DNA of 64,000 nucleotides from JALHFZ01 sp963674625 (GCA_963674625.2 CAXXXO010000001.1:124001-188000), one strand, 5' to 3'. Shown: positions 43,677 through 52,327, counted from the first letter of the stretch. Numbers and translations: made by a program. Notes: a model not told the origin generated them from the letters alone.

Positions 43677-44966
43677 CTACTCCTCCTCCAAGGCAGTGAA
43701 AAATTCAGAACCGGCCACATCCCGCGGGTCCGTGAGCCTTCCGGTGATCGCACTCGCCGCGGCGGTCATGGGGCTGGCAAGGATAAGCTCGCTCTTCGGG
43801 CTTCCCATCCTGCCGACAAAATTCCGGTTGCTCGTGGAGACGCACCGCTCTCCCGCCGCGAGAATGCCCATGTATCCTCCGAGGCAGGGGCCGCAGGTGG
43901 GGGTGCAGACCGCAGCGCCGGCCTCGGTGAAGATACGGATGTATCCCATGTCCAGGGCCTTGTTGTAGACCTCGTAGGTCGCCGGAATGACGATGCACCG
44001 GACAGACGGGTCCACCTTTTTCCCCTCGAGCATTTTCGCCGCCGCCGCGATATCCCTCAGGCGGCCGTTGGTGCACGAACCGATGAAGACCTGGTCGATC
44101 TTCGGAGAACCGCATTCTCTCACGGCCTTGACGTTGTCGGGAGAATGGGGCATGGCCGCGACAGGCTCCATTTTATCGAGAGTGAATCGTTCATGGCGGA
44201 CATAGGACGCTCCCTCGTCGGGGTAAATGGGGGTAAAGTTCCGGGCCGCCCGTTCTTTGACGTATGCGAGAATTTTTTCGTCGGGGACGAAGAGTCCCGC
44301 CTTGGCCCCGCACTCCACGGCCATATTTGCCATGGTGAAGCGGTCGTCGAGGGGAAGTGATGAGATCCCCTCTCCGCCGAACTCGAGGGCCATGTACCGG
44401 GCCCCCTGAACGCCGATCCGCCCGAGAAGGGCAAGGATCATGTCCTTCCCCGTGATCCACCCGGGACGACGGCCGCTATACTCCACCCGCACAGTGGACG
44501 GCACCTTCATCCACGTCTCGCCCAGGGCCCAGACGGCGGCAAGATCGGTGCTTCCCACGCCCGAGGCGAGGGCTCCGAGGGCTCCCCCCGAGCAGGTGTG
44601 GCTGTCCGCCCCGATGATGATGTCTCCGGGAAGGATGTACCCGTTCTCGGGGAGGAAGGCGTGTTCGATCCCCACCCGTCCCACCTCCCAGTAGAGCATC
44701 CCCTGTTCGAGGGCGAATTCCTTTCCCTTCTTGGTCTGTTCCGCCGAGGCGATATCCTTGTTCGGTGTGAAGTGGTCGGGGAGGACGGCGCACCGCTTCG
44801 GATCGAAGACCATTTCGGCTCCCATCTCCCGGAAGGACTCAACCGCCGGGGCTGCCGTGATGTCGTTTGCGAAGGCAAAATCCACCTTCACTTTGCAGAT
44901 CTCTCCCTCCACTCCCTTTTCGGAGGAGTGGGCTGCGATGATGGCGCTAGCCAACGTTCTTTTCAT
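43677..44966 (-). CDS. leuC: 3-isopropylmalate dehydratase large subunit
   Basis: A 429-residue aconitase-family subunit carrying the [4Fe-4S] cluster. The three cluster cysteines are in GSCTNGR and in TPTCGPCLGG. GADSHTCSGGALGALASGVGSTDLA and DHFTPNKD provide substrate and cluster contacts. Its 5' end overlaps leuA by 20 bases. It is the heterodimeric LeuC type, with LeuD encoded next. Confidence 0.94.
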   Translation of the reverse strand: MKRTLASAIIAAHSSEKGVEGEICKVKVDFAFANDITAAPAVESFREMGAEMVFDPKRCAVLPDHFTPNKDIASAEQTKKGKEFALEQGMLYWEVGRVGIEHAFLPENGYILPGDIIIGADSHTCSGGALGALASGVGSTDLAAVWALGETWMKVPSTVRVEYSGRRPGWITGKDMILALLGRIGVQGARYMALEFGGEGISSLPLDDRFTMANMAVECGAKAGLFVPDEKILAYVKERAARNFTPIYPDEGASYVRHERFTLDKMEPVAAMPHSPDNVKAVRECGSPKIDQVFIGSCTNGRLRDIAAAAKMLEGKKVDPSVRCIVIPATYEVYNKALDMGYIRIFTEAGAAVCTPTCGPCLGGYMGILAAGERCVSTSNRNFVGRMGSPKSELILASPMTAAASAITGRLTDPRDVAGSEFFTALEEE

Positions 44967-46500
44967 ATATGGAGACTCCTTTCGTTGCCGCCTTCTGAAA
45001 GAGGCGGTTTATTCCGTCGATGTAGGCTTTGATGCTCGCCTCTATCACGTCCGTGCTGGCGCCCCTGCCCGCGACCCGGTTGCCGTCCAGGGCAAGGGTG
45101 ATGCGGGCTTCGCCGATGGCGTCCGATGCCTCGCTCACCGATCGGATGGAGTAATCCTCGAGAACCGGCTCGACGGCGAGAATACGGCGGATTGCCCGGT
45201 AGGCGGCGTCCACGGGGCCGTTCCCCGCGGCGGCGTCGGTGACCTCCCGCCCTTCGTCCTCCAGTGTGACGGTGGCGCTGCCGTGCCCCCGCCCTACCTG
45301 GACGAGAAACCCCTTGAGGGTGATTCTGCGGCTTTCTCCGGCGGCGAGGATTTCGCTGGCAATCATGGCTTCGAGGTCCTCGGAGGTGACGATCTCCTTC
45401 CGGTCGCAGAGGTCTTTGAAGAGGACCATGGCCTCTTCGAGCTTCTCCTTCGACAGGGTGAATCCCATTTCCTCGACCCGTGCCCGGAAGGCATGCTTTC
45501 CGGAATGCTTGCCCAGGACGAGCCGGGTGCCGGGTGCACCCACATCCTCCGCGCTCATGATCTCGTAGGTCGCCCGGTTGCACAGCATTCCGTGCTGATG
45601 AATGCCCGCCTCGTGGGCGAAGGCGTTGGCCCCCACGACGGCCTTGTTGGGGGGAACGGGGAACCCGGTCATCCGGGAGACCTGGGAGCTGACGCCGTAG
45701 AGCCGCCGGGTATCGAGGCCGGTCTCGCACCCGTAGCTGTCCTTTCGGGTCCGAAGGGCCATGACGATCTCCTCGAGGGAGGCGTTCCCCGCCCGCTCTC
45801 CCAGGCCGTTCACGGTGCACTCCACCTGCCTGGCACCCCTGCGCACGGCTGCGAGGGAGTTAGCTACGGCCATTCCGAGGTCGTTGTGGCAATGGACCGA
45901 CCAGATTACATCGGGGCGGTTCGTCCCCTCGATGATTTCCCGGACGAAGGTTCCGAACTCCTCGGGGACGGCATATCCTACCGTGTCGGGGATGTTCAGG
46001 GTGGAAGCCCCGGACTCGGCTGCGGCCCGGAAGACCTGTACGAGAAAGGCTGGGTCGGACCGGCTCGCGTCCTCGGCGGAGAACTCCACATCCTCTGCAA
46101 GAGTGCGGGCGAAGGCGACGCCTTCCCGGACTTCCGCAAGCACCTCCTCCTGGGTCATTTTAAGCTTGTACTCCATGTGAATCGGGCTGGTGGCGAGGAA
46201 GGTATGGATTCTTCCTCTCTCAGCTCCCTCCACGGCCCGGGCCGCAGCGGAGATATCCTCCCGACGGGTTCTTGCAAGCCCCGCAATGACCGGCCCCTGT
46301 ACCCGCTCGGCCACCATTTTGACCGCCTCGAAATCTCCGGGGGATGCGGCAGGAAAACCCGCCTCGATGATATCCACCTTCATCTTCGCCAGCTGCAGGG
46401 CGATCTGCAATTTTTCCTCCCTGTTCAGGTTGATCCCCGCCGCCTGCTCTCCGTCCCTCAGTGTGGTGTCAAAAATCCGGCACCGTCGGTCCTCCGTCAT
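44947..46500 (-). CDS. leuA: 2-isopropylmalate synthase
   Basis: A 517-residue enzyme that condenses acetyl-CoA with 2-oxoisovalerate, the first committed leucine step. The catalytic TIM barrel has FDTTLRDGEQAAG at residues 10-22, IEAGFPAASPGD, VHCHNDLGMAVANSLAAV and VNGLGERAGN. The C-terminal regulatory (LeuA dimer) domain, from about residue 385, includes the GRGASTDVIEASIKAYIDGIN segment used for leucine feedback. ATG 46500 has AAGGAG upstream and follows the leu attenuator. Confidence 0.95.
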   Translation of the reverse strand: MTEDRRCRIFDTTLRDGEQAAGINLNREEKLQIALQLAKMKVDIIEAGFPAASPGDFEAVKMVAERVQGPVIAGLARTRREDISAAARAVEGAERGRIHTFLATSPIHMEYKLKMTQEEVLAEVREGVAFARTLAEDVEFSAEDASRSDPAFLVQVFRAAAESGASTLNIPDTVGYAVPEEFGTFVREIIEGTNRPDVIWSVHCHNDLGMAVANSLAAVRRGARQVECTVNGLGERAGNASLEEIVMALRTRKDSYGCETGLDTRRLYGVSSQVSRMTGFPVPPNKAVVGANAFAHEAGIHQHGMLCNRATYEIMSAEDVGAPGTRLVLGKHSGKHAFRARVEEMGFTLSKEKLEEAMVLFKDLCDRKEIVTSEDLEAMIASEILAAGESRRITLKGFLVQVGRGHGSATVTLEDEGREVTDAAAGNGPVDAAYRAIRRILAVEPVLEDYSIRSVSEASDAIGEARITLALDGNRVAGRGASTDVIEASIKAYIDGINRLFQKAATKGVSIYEKNVG

Positions 46501-46540
46501 GATCCTCACTCCTTTCTTTCTCTCATCTCCAAAAAAGCAC

Positions 46541-46578
46541 AAAAAAAGGCCGGAACCTCTTAAGAAGAGGTTCCGGCC
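46541..46578 (-). terminator. leu operon attenuator terminator
   Basis: On the minus strand a 14-base perfect stem (46578-46565 with 46561-46548), a three-base loop and a T7 tract (46547-46541) lie between the leader peptide and leuA. The base of the 5' arm contains GGAACC, complementary to GGTTCC inside the leader-peptide coding region. That gives a possible alternative fold. Confidence 0.88.
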
Positions 46579-46598
46579 CGGGAATACCGTTTCGCAGC

Positions 46599-46694
46599 TT
46601 ACCAGGCTGCCGGCGTTCCAGGGGGGAACCGGCAAATAAGGAGGAGCGCCAGGGAAGCGGAAAAACTGCGTGAACTGCTCAAACTTATAGACAT
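46599..46694 (-). CDS. leu leader peptide (attenuation)
   Basis: A 31-codon ORF with GGAGG nine bases before its ATG. Leu codons are at positions 5, 15, 17, 18 and 19 (CTG, CTC, CTC, CTT among codons 15-19), with Ile at 3 and 20. The stop TAA at 46599-46601 lies 21 bases before the terminator stem. The cluster of Leu codons, the position between promoter and leuA, and the terminator immediately downstream fit transcription attenuation by ribosome stalling when Leu-tRNA is scarce, as in E. coli leuL. The peptide sequence is otherwise unlike known leaders. Confidence 0.8.
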   Translation of the reverse strand: MSISLSSSRSFSASLALLLICRFPPGTPAAW

Positions 46695-46736
46695 CTCCGG
46701 TTTCCTCCTTTCTCTCGGGCTTGGCAAGTTTCGATA

Positions 46737-46765
46737 ATTTTGAAGGACGAGTTCAAGAATGTCAA
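46737..46765 (-). promoter_or_regulatory. Promoter of the leu operon
   Basis: On the minus strand TTGACA (46765-46760) and CAAAAT (46742-46737, four of six matches to TATAAT) are 17 bases apart. It lies 40 bases ahead of the leader peptide start. Confidence 0.65.
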
Positions 46766-46884
46766 TACGTTGAGAAAAGAAGGTTAAATGGTATTTTTTC
46801 TGATAACGGAAGCCATTATCGGCGGGGACATCCAGTGAAAAGGGGGCAGAAAGAAGGGGAATATCTGCGAATATCTGCAGAATC

Positions 46885-46913
46885 TTGACATGTTCAGTGC
46901 AACACCCTACAAT
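46885..46913 (+). promoter_or_regulatory. Strong promoter of the baeRF-like gene
   Basis: TTGACA at 46885-46890 and TACAAT at 46908-46913 with the optimal 17-base spacing. The mRNA leader is about 105 bases. Confidence 0.8.
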
Positions 46914-47024
46914 CTGTTATATTAGTTGATAAAACATGACCAAAAAATCAAGGCAGAGCAGAAGCGAAATTTCTGCAGGAACACTCATCGACAGTGTTTT
47001 TTTCACATGAAGGAGGAGAAATGG

Positions 47025-48173
47025 ATGGATTTTTTCACAATGAAAGAGCTGGAACCGCTTCTTGAAGCAAATGAAGAGTGGCTCGTCTCTTTGTATATGC
47101 CCACCCATCGGGGCGGGGCCGAGATCGAACAGGACCCTATCCGGTGGAAGAACCTTCTCCGGACAGCAGAGGAACGGCTCGAAAAAAAAGGAATGCGGTC
47201 TCCGGACGTCAGAGAATGTCTCCATCCCGGCCGGCAGTTTCTTCAGGATCCCCTTTTCTGGCAGAACCAGAGCGACGGGTTGGCCGCTTTTCTGGGAAGC
47301 GGAGAGAACCGTTTCTACAGACTGCCCATTTCCTTTGAGGAACTGGCGGTCGTGTCCGACCGCTTTCATCTGAAGCCTCTTCTTCCCTACTTCGCCCGGG
47401 ACGGCCGTTTCTATGTTCTTGCTCTCAGTCAGAAGCAGGTGCGTCTCCTCGAGGGCACCAGGTACCGTGTGGAAGAAGTCAATCTCGAGGATATGCCCCG
47501 GAGCATGGCCGAGGCGCTGAACTTGGACGATGTGGAGAGCCATCTTCAGTTTCACACGGGAACGTCTTCACCGAGAGGAGCTCGGCCCGCCATGTACCAC
47601 GGGCACAATCCTGAGGATGACGAGAAGGACCGGATTCGCAAATGGTTCAACCAGATCGACGGTGAACTTTCAGGCATTCTGAAGGGAAGAAAAGTGCCTC
47701 TCGTCCTTGCGGGAGTTGAATATCTCTTTCCCCTCTACCGGGAGGCGAATACCTACCCCCATCTCCTGGAGGAGGGGGTGAAGGGAAATCCGGACGAACT
47801 CAGCCCCGAGTGCCTTCATGAAAAGGCGTGGCCCCTCGTCGAACCGGTCTTCGGTGAGGATATGAGAAAAGCGAAAGAAAAGTACCTTGGGCTTACCGGC
47901 ACCAAACAGATCACGAGCGATATCTCCGAAGCCCTTCGCGGAGCGGAGCAGGGAAGGATAGAATCTCTCTTCGTTCCGAAGAAGCTGCAGATCTGGGGCC
48001 GGTATGACAAGGAAAATGATTCAATAGAAATCGCCAAGGAACATCCAGCAGGATCTCAGGATCTCCTCGACCTCACTGCGGCGAAGACCATGCGGAACGG
48101 AGGCGCCGTCTACGCCATGGAGCCGGACGAAATGCCCGGCGGGGAATGGCTTGCCGCTGTATTGCGGTACTGA
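47025..48173 (+). CDS. Bacterial archaeo-eukaryotic release factor (baeRF)-like protein
   Basis: A 382-residue cytoplasmic protein. The N-terminal half has VSLYMPTHRGG, QDPIRWKNLLRTAEERL, FYVLALSQKQVRLLEGTRY and later PLVLAGVEYLFPLYREANTYPHL, which match the bacterial eRF1-like (baeRF, family 3-like) proteins. These are proposed to act on ribosomes or in stress responses, but the function is not established. The gene begins at ATG 47025 behind AGGAGGAG and has a near-consensus promoter. It is monocistronic with its own terminator, divergent from the leu operon. Confidence 0.78.
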   Translation: MDFFTMKELEPLLEANEEWLVSLYMPTHRGGAEIEQDPIRWKNLLRTAEERLEKKGMRSPDVRECLHPGRQFLQDPLFWQNQSDGLAAFLGSGENRFYRLPISFEELAVVSDRFHLKPLLPYFARDGRFYVLALSQKQVRLLEGTRYRVEEVNLEDMPRSMAEALNLDDVESHLQFHTGTSSPRGARPAMYHGHNPEDDEKDRIRKWFNQIDGELSGILKGRKVPLVLAGVEYLFPLYREANTYPHLLEEGVKGNPDELSPECLHEKAWPLVEPVFGEDMRKAKEKYLGLTGTKQITSDISEALRGAEQGRIESLFVPKKLQIWGRYDKENDSIEIAKEHPAGSQDLLDLTAAKTMRNGGAVYAMEPDEMPGGEWLAAVLRY

Positions 48174-48197
48174 CGGAAAAGGATATTCCGAATACGG

Positions 48198-48234
48198 GGC
48201 GGAGCGCCTCGACTCCTGAGCGCTTCGCCTTTTT
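48198..48234 (+). terminator. Rho-independent terminator after the baeRF-like gene
   Basis: GGCGGAGCGC (48198-48207) pairs with GCGCTTCGCC (48220-48229), one G-U pair, followed by T5 at 48230-48234. Confidence 0.8.
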
Positions 48235-48280
48235 GACGCATAAGCTCAGGGGCAAGGGCATCTGACGCGGAAGAAGCGAT

Positions 48281-49135
48281 CTACCCTCGGCCCTGTCCGG
48301 GGATTCCTTCCTCGCAGGGGACGTTCACCTGGCATTTTCCGCAGCCGTAGCGGGGGGAATACTTTTTTTTCATCTTTTCAAGATATTCCGAGCATAGAAC
48401 GTGATTCTTTCCCTTTTCGATGGAGATGGCCCCCACCGGGCAGTTCCTGACGCAGGCCCCGCAGAGAGTGCAGCGTTCGTAGACGGAGGACGGAAGGGAG
48501 TTGTCCGGCTGAACGAAGGCGGTGGTGATGACGCTTCCGAACCTTCCGGCCAGGCCCTTGTCGGTGATGAACCCTTTTGAGAGGCCGAAGGAACCGAGAC
48601 CGCAGACATAGGCCGCATGCCGCTCGGACCAGTTGCTCGTGAAGGAGAGGGGCAGAGGTTTATCTTTCCCGTCCAGAAAAACCCTGTTTTCTCCCGTGCA
48701 GGATGCGAAGCGGCAGTCAATTGAAGGTGAAAGGGCTTTTTCTCCCCCCTCTTCAAGCCGGGCGACAAGAAAGGCCATAAGCCGATTGATGCACTCCTGT
48801 CCCTCTATACGGCCGTGGAGCCACTCGGGTGAAGGCTCGGCAGGATCCTCCCTGTTTGCCCGCCGCACGGTCTCCGTGAAGGGCAGAAAAAAGGAGATTA
48901 CTGACCGGGCACCGGGAAGCCACTCTTCCGGGAGAAGGAGATGCGCTCCTACGACCCCTTCCTTTTTCAGATCGAGAAAGGCCGGGTCATCCGCCCCCGC
49001 TGCACCGAGAAGGGGAGAAGCAAAAATTTCCAGGTCCGCAACATCCTCATTTATGGCAACCTCCGGGCGAACGCGGTTGAATCCGGAATCGGAGAGAAAA
49101 TCTTCGATGAGATTTTTCAGTTGAATTTTGTACAT
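48281..49135 (-). CDS. 4Fe-4S double-cluster reductase, epoxyqueuosine reductase-like
   Basis: A 284-residue iron-sulfur protein. The C-terminal ferredoxin module has CTLCGACVRNCP (near residue 220) and an additional YGCGKCQVNVPCE segment, giving ligands for two [4Fe-4S] clusters. The N-terminal part resembles the COG1600 (QueG-like) domain with GARSVISFFLPF and YVCGLGSFGLSKGFIT. QueG reduces epoxyqueuosine in tRNA and uses cobalamin; this protein is shorter and ends in the CGKCQ form of the family, so a different reductase role is likely. It stands alone. Confidence 0.78.
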   Translation of the reverse strand: MYKIQLKNLIEDFLSDSGFNRVRPEVAINEDVADLEIFASPLLGAAGADDPAFLDLKKEGVVGAHLLLPEEWLPGARSVISFFLPFTETVRRANREDPAEPSPEWLHGRIEGQECINRLMAFLVARLEEGGEKALSPSIDCRFASCTGENRVFLDGKDKPLPLSFTSNWSERHAAYVCGLGSFGLSKGFITDKGLAGRFGSVITTAFVQPDNSLPSSVYERCTLCGACVRNCPVGAISIEKGKNHVLCSEYLEKMKKKYSPRYGCGKCQVNVPCEEGIPGQGRG

Positions 49136-49465
49136 GGGACCTCCCTTTTCTTCTTTTCAAGTGGAATCGGCAAAAGCATAGCACAGGGCCAGTATCGCAA
49201 TCCAGGAAAAAATACTGCAAATACTATCCCGGGCTGTTTCAACAATTCGATTTTTTTCCCCAGGAGGAAACAGATTGGACAAAAAGAGAATCAAAGAGTA
49301 TCTTTCTGACGGAAATCATGGATTTTTCCGTACTTCATCAGAGGCGACCATGCTTCGAAGCCTGAAATCACCCAATTGTCTTCTAGAGACTCTGAGAAAA
49401 ATGAGGCCGGAACACGCTCAATTCTTCAATCCGGTATACAAAAGAAACAGGAGGTGTCACCCGGA
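49136..49465. other. 330-base spacer upstream of fumC
   Basis: Mostly AT-rich divergent spacer between the QueG-like gene and fumC. It includes a possible 64-codon ORF (TTG at 49275) that runs into the fumC start. No promoter with both hexamers is convincing. Confidence 0.35.
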
Positions 49466-49469
49466 GTGA
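49275..49469 (+). CDS. Possible small ORF upstream of fumC
   Basis: A 64-residue ORF beginning TTG 49275 with AGGAGG seven bases before it. It is Lys/Arg-rich (DKKRIKEYLSDG... and VYKRNRRCHPE) and unlike any recognised family. It overlaps the fumC GTG start by four bases, which could couple translation. Evidence is limited to the ribosome-binding site, so this may be a chance ORF. Confidence 0.3.
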   Translation: MDKKRIKEYLSDGNHGFFRTSSEATMLRSLKSPNCLLETLRKMRPEHAQFFNPVYKRNRRCHPE

Positions 49470-50848
49470 CCAAGACCTTTCGTACGGAAAAAGATTCCCT
49501 CGGTGAAGTGCAGGTACCCGGGGAGAAATTGTGGGGGGCTCAGACCCAGAGAAGCCTTCAGAATTTCGAGATCGGCATTGAGAAGATGCCTTCAGAGATA
49601 ATCAGGGCTTTTGCCATCCTGAAAAAGGCGGCCGCCCGGGCGAATGTCTCTCTCGGCCTTCTCGATGAAGAACGGGGAGACCTGATCTGCCGGGCCGCAG
49701 ACGAAATTCTCGCCGGCGAACTTGACGCCCATTTCCCCCTCGCCGTCTGGCAGACGGGGAGCGGAACCCAGACGAACATGAACGTGAACGAGGTCATCGC
49801 CCGAAGGACGGCCGAGCTGTCGGAGGGGGTTCTGGCCGTTCACCCCAACGACCACGTGAACAGGTCCCAGAGCTCCAACGATACCTTCCCCACGGCCATG
49901 CATATCGCGGCCGTCGCGGCAGTGGAGGATGTTCTTCTGCCGTCCATGGAAATTCTCCGGCAAACCCTGGAAAAAAAGGAGGAGGAATTCTCCGGTTTTG
50001 TGAAAATCGGAAGGACCCACCTTCAGGATGCCACGCCCCTGACACTTGGACAGGAGATCAGCGGATGGGTCCGTATGCTCGGGCGGAGCGGGGAGATGCT
50101 CAGGAACGCCGTCGAATTTCTGAAAGATCTCGCCCTCGGAGGGACGGCCGTCGGGACAGGGCTGAATGCCCATCCGGATTTCGGCCGATCGGTGGCGAGG
50201 GAAATATCCCTTCTCACGGAAAAGGAATTTCGTACCGCTCCGAACAAGTTCCATTCCCTGACAAGCAAAGACGAGCTGGTTTTCCTCCACGGCGGGCTGA
50301 AGGCCCTGGCGGCGGACCTGATGAAGATTGCCAACGACATCCGCTGGCTCGCTTCCGGTCCCCGGTGCGGCCTCGGAGAGCTCGTTCTTCCCGAGAATGA
50401 ACCGGGAAGCTCCATCATGCCCGGCAAGGTGAACCCCACCCAGTGCGAGGCCATCACCATGGTCTCGGTGCAGGTCATGGGGAATGACGCCGCCATCGGT
50501 TTCGCGGCGAGCCAGGGGAACTTCGAGCTCAATGTCTTCATGCCAGTGATCATCTACAATTTCCTCCAGTCGTGCCGTCTCCTCGCCGACGCAATGCGGT
50601 CTTTCGAGAAAAACGCCGTGAGGGGGATGGAAGCCGACCGGGGGCGGATCGCACGATATCTCGGCGAGTCTCTGATGCTCGTGACTGCCCTGACTCCCCA
50701 TATCGGGTACGACAAGGGGGCGGAAATCGCCAAAAAAGCCCATCGGGAGCGTACAACCCTGAAAGAAGCTGCCCTTGCCCTCGACTATCTCACGGAAGAG
50801 GATTTCGACCGGTGGGTTGTTCCGGAAAATATGGTCGGCCCCCGATAA
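49466..50848 (+). CDS. fumC: Class II fumarate hydratase
   Basis: A 460-residue oxygen-stable fumarase interconverting fumarate and malate. The fumarase/aspartase signature GSSIMPGKVNPTQCE is near residue 312, TGSGTQTNMNVNEVIARR near 95 is specific for fumarase rather than aspartase, and FVKIGRTHLQDATPLTLGQE provides active-site residues. GTG 49466 is the likely start, with GGAGG about 11 bases upstream; the earlier in-frame reading is not homologous. Its role may be in dicarboxylate metabolism linked to the TRAP locus. A terminator follows. Confidence 0.93.
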   Translation: MTKTFRTEKDSLGEVQVPGEKLWGAQTQRSLQNFEIGIEKMPSEIIRAFAILKKAAARANVSLGLLDEERGDLICRAADEILAGELDAHFPLAVWQTGSGTQTNMNVNEVIARRTAELSEGVLAVHPNDHVNRSQSSNDTFPTAMHIAAVAAVEDVLLPSMEILRQTLEKKEEEFSGFVKIGRTHLQDATPLTLGQEISGWVRMLGRSGEMLRNAVEFLKDLALGGTAVGTGLNAHPDFGRSVAREISLLTEKEFRTAPNKFHSLTSKDELVFLHGGLKALAADLMKIANDIRWLASGPRCGLGELVLPENEPGSSIMPGKVNPTQCEAITMVSVQVMGNDAAIGFAASQGNFELNVFMPVIIYNFLQSCRLLADAMRSFEKNAVRGMEADRGRIARYLGESLMLVTALTPHIGYDKGAEIAKKAHRERTTLKEAALALDYLTEEDFDRWVVPENMVGPR

Positions 50849-50930
50849 GGGACTTTTAAAAGGGCCAACTCCGCCGGACGCCGGGGAATCTTTATAATAT
50901 CGAAGCGATTCCACCCTGAGAAGAGGCAAC

Positions 50931-50970
50931 GCAAAAGCAGCGCCGGTTTTTATGCCCGGCGCTGCTTTGC
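50931..50970. terminator. Bidirectional terminator between fumC and the MalY/PatB-like gene
   Basis: GCAAAAGCAGCGCCGG (50931-50946) pairs with CCGGCGCTGCTTTGC (50956-50970) with a single A bulge. It is followed by TCTCTTTTAA on the plus strand and lies just before the convergent gene's stop. Confidence 0.75.
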
Positions 50971-50987
50971 TCTCTTTTAAGGGAACA

Positions 50988-52160
50988 CTAACCCAGTGCT
51001 TTTTCGATTCCTTCCAGCCCGTCCTTCAATAGCGCTCTCGGCGTGGCGATGTTGATCCGGACGAAGCCCGTGCCGCCGGTGCCGAACCAGTGCCCCCCGT
51101 CGAGGGCGACGCTTCCCTTTTCCACAAGAAGCCGTTCGAGTTCGGGGCCGGACATTTTAAGGGCCCGGCAGTCGAGAAGAGGAACGTAGGTCCCCTCGGG
51201 CCGAACCAGGCTGATCTCGGGCAGGTGTTCCGCAAGAAACTCTTCGATAAAATCCAGATTGCCCTCGAGATAGGCGAGAAGTTCATCCAGCCAGGGTTCC
51301 CCGGAGGTGTAGGCCGCCTCGAGAGCGAGGGTACCGAAGACGTTTCCTCCGTTTACATGGAGGAAATCGACCACGGACTGGTAATTGTCCCGAAGGCGCT
51401 TAGAAGGAATGACCACTGCCGCTGTAGAGAGTCCGGCGATGTTGAAAGTCTTGCTCGGCGCGACGGTGGTGATGGAATGATCCCTGGTTTCCTCTGAAAT
51501 TGAGGCGTAGGGGATGTGTTTTGCCCCATTGAAGAGGATGTCGCAGTGAATTTCGTCGGAGATGACGACAGCTCCGCTGGCCGTGCAGAGGGCGGCAAAT
51601 TTTTCAAGCTCCTGCCGCGACCAGACCCGGCCCACCGGATTATGGGGAGAGCAGAGAAAGACGAGCTTTACGGAGGAATCCTCCAGCTTCTTTTCAAGAT
51701 CTGCGTAATCCATCTCGAACCGGCCGTTTCTGAAAAGGAGGGGATTTTCCACTACGGTGCGCCCCCGTCCCCTGATTGCGCTGAAAAAGGGGTAGTAGAC
51801 GGGAGGCTGCACCAGCACCCCGTCGCCGGGCTGGGTAAAGGCAAGGATGGCTGCGGCGAGGGCGGGAACAACGCCGGGGGTATGACGGATCCATTCCTGT
51901 TCGATGGCCCAGCCGTGGCGGCGGGCGAACCAGCCCGTGATGGCCTGGTAGTAAGAAGGGCAGCGGGAGGTATATCCGAAAACTCCATGGTCCACCCGCT
52001 CCCGGAGAACGTCGATGACCTCCGGGGGAGCCTGGAAGTCCATATCGGCGACCCACATGGGGAGGAGGTCGTTTGTGCCGAAGAGACGCTCCATGTCATC
52101 CCATTTTTGACAGCACGTGTCCCGCCGGGGGATTATTGTGTCGAAATCATATCTTTTCAT
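50988..52160 (-). CDS. MalY/PatB-type cystathionine beta-lyase, PLP-dependent
   Basis: A 390-residue fold type I PLP enzyme. It has the MalY/PatB layout: MWVADMDFQAPPEV near residue 35, HTPGVVPALAAAI near 93, SPHNPVGRVW near 170, DEIHCDI near 202, and the PLP lysine in APSKTFNIAGL near 235. These proteins cleave cystathionine or cysteine to pyruvate, ammonia and a thiol, and some act as regulators. The C-terminal GTGGTGFVRINIATP segment carries the carboxylate-binding Arg. It is divergent from nrdJ. Confidence 0.9.
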   Translation of the reverse strand: MKRYDFDTIIPRRDTCCQKWDDMERLFGTNDLLPMWVADMDFQAPPEVIDVLRERVDHGVFGYTSRCPSYYQAITGWFARRHGWAIEQEWIRHTPGVVPALAAAILAFTQPGDGVLVQPPVYYPFFSAIRGRGRTVVENPLLFRNGRFEMDYADLEKKLEDSSVKLVFLCSPHNPVGRVWSRQELEKFAALCTASGAVVISDEIHCDILFNGAKHIPYASISEETRDHSITTVAPSKTFNIAGLSTAAVVIPSKRLRDNYQSVVDFLHVNGGNVFGTLALEAAYTSGEPWLDELLAYLEGNLDFIEEFLAEHLPEISLVRPEGTYVPLLDCRALKMSGPELERLLVEKGSVALDGGHWFGTGGTGFVRINIATPRALLKDGLEGIEKALG

Positions 52161-52295
52161 GCATCTTCACCGCTTTCCCGAAAATAGTAGATTTCTCCAG
52201 TTGAAACGAACATATCATATCATTTTCTTCCTATTCTGAAGTCGCCTTTTCTACTTGTGGTAAGAGATAACTCATGGTAGATTGATGCTCTGTCT

Positions 52296-52311
52296 ACGGC
52301 ATATATTGTGT
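52296..52311 (+). promoter_or_regulatory. NrdR-box-like operator upstream of nrdJ
   Basis: ACGGCATATATTGTGT matches 13 of 16 positions of the NrdR-box consensus (acaCwAtATaTwGtgt, established for ribonucleotide reductase genes). It lies 11 bases upstream of the -10 element. The second box that NrdR normally needs is only weakly visible near 52326-52341. Confidence 0.55.
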
Positions 52312-52321
52312 GTAGGCCGGT

Positions 52322-52327
52322 TATAAT
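52322..52327 (+). promoter_or_regulatory. TATAAT -10 element of nrdJ
   Basis: A perfect TATAAT about 30 bases before the nrdJ TTG start. The -35 region at 17 bases (GCATAT) is poor and overlaps the NrdR-like box, so the site is probably regulated. Confidence 0.55.

Larger units (their letters stand above)
46695..47024. other. 330-base divergent regulatory region
   Basis: It contains the leu promoter on the minus strand (46737-46765), a leader-peptide ribosome-binding site and, on the plus strand, a strong promoter at 46885-46913 for the baeRF-like gene. A small repeat of AATATCTGC occurs at 46859-46880. No other gene is visible. Confidence 0.55.

Noticed and set aside
44731..46563. Long open frame on the plus strand, antisense to leuA (about 610 codons)
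   Set aside because: It is a codon-bias shadow of leuA: the translated sequence has no recognisable domain and leuA has clear catalytic motifs, an RBS and a start. High-GC genes commonly leave an open antisense frame.
46599..46694. T-box riboswitch as the leu control element
   Set aside because: No T-box AGGGTGGNACCGCG-type motif or specifier hairpin is seen; instead there is a coding leader with Leu codons.
50893..50898. TATAAT as a promoter between fumC and the MalY/PatB-like gene
   Set aside because: No -35 and no gene follows on the plus strand; it lies just before a terminator and a convergent gene.
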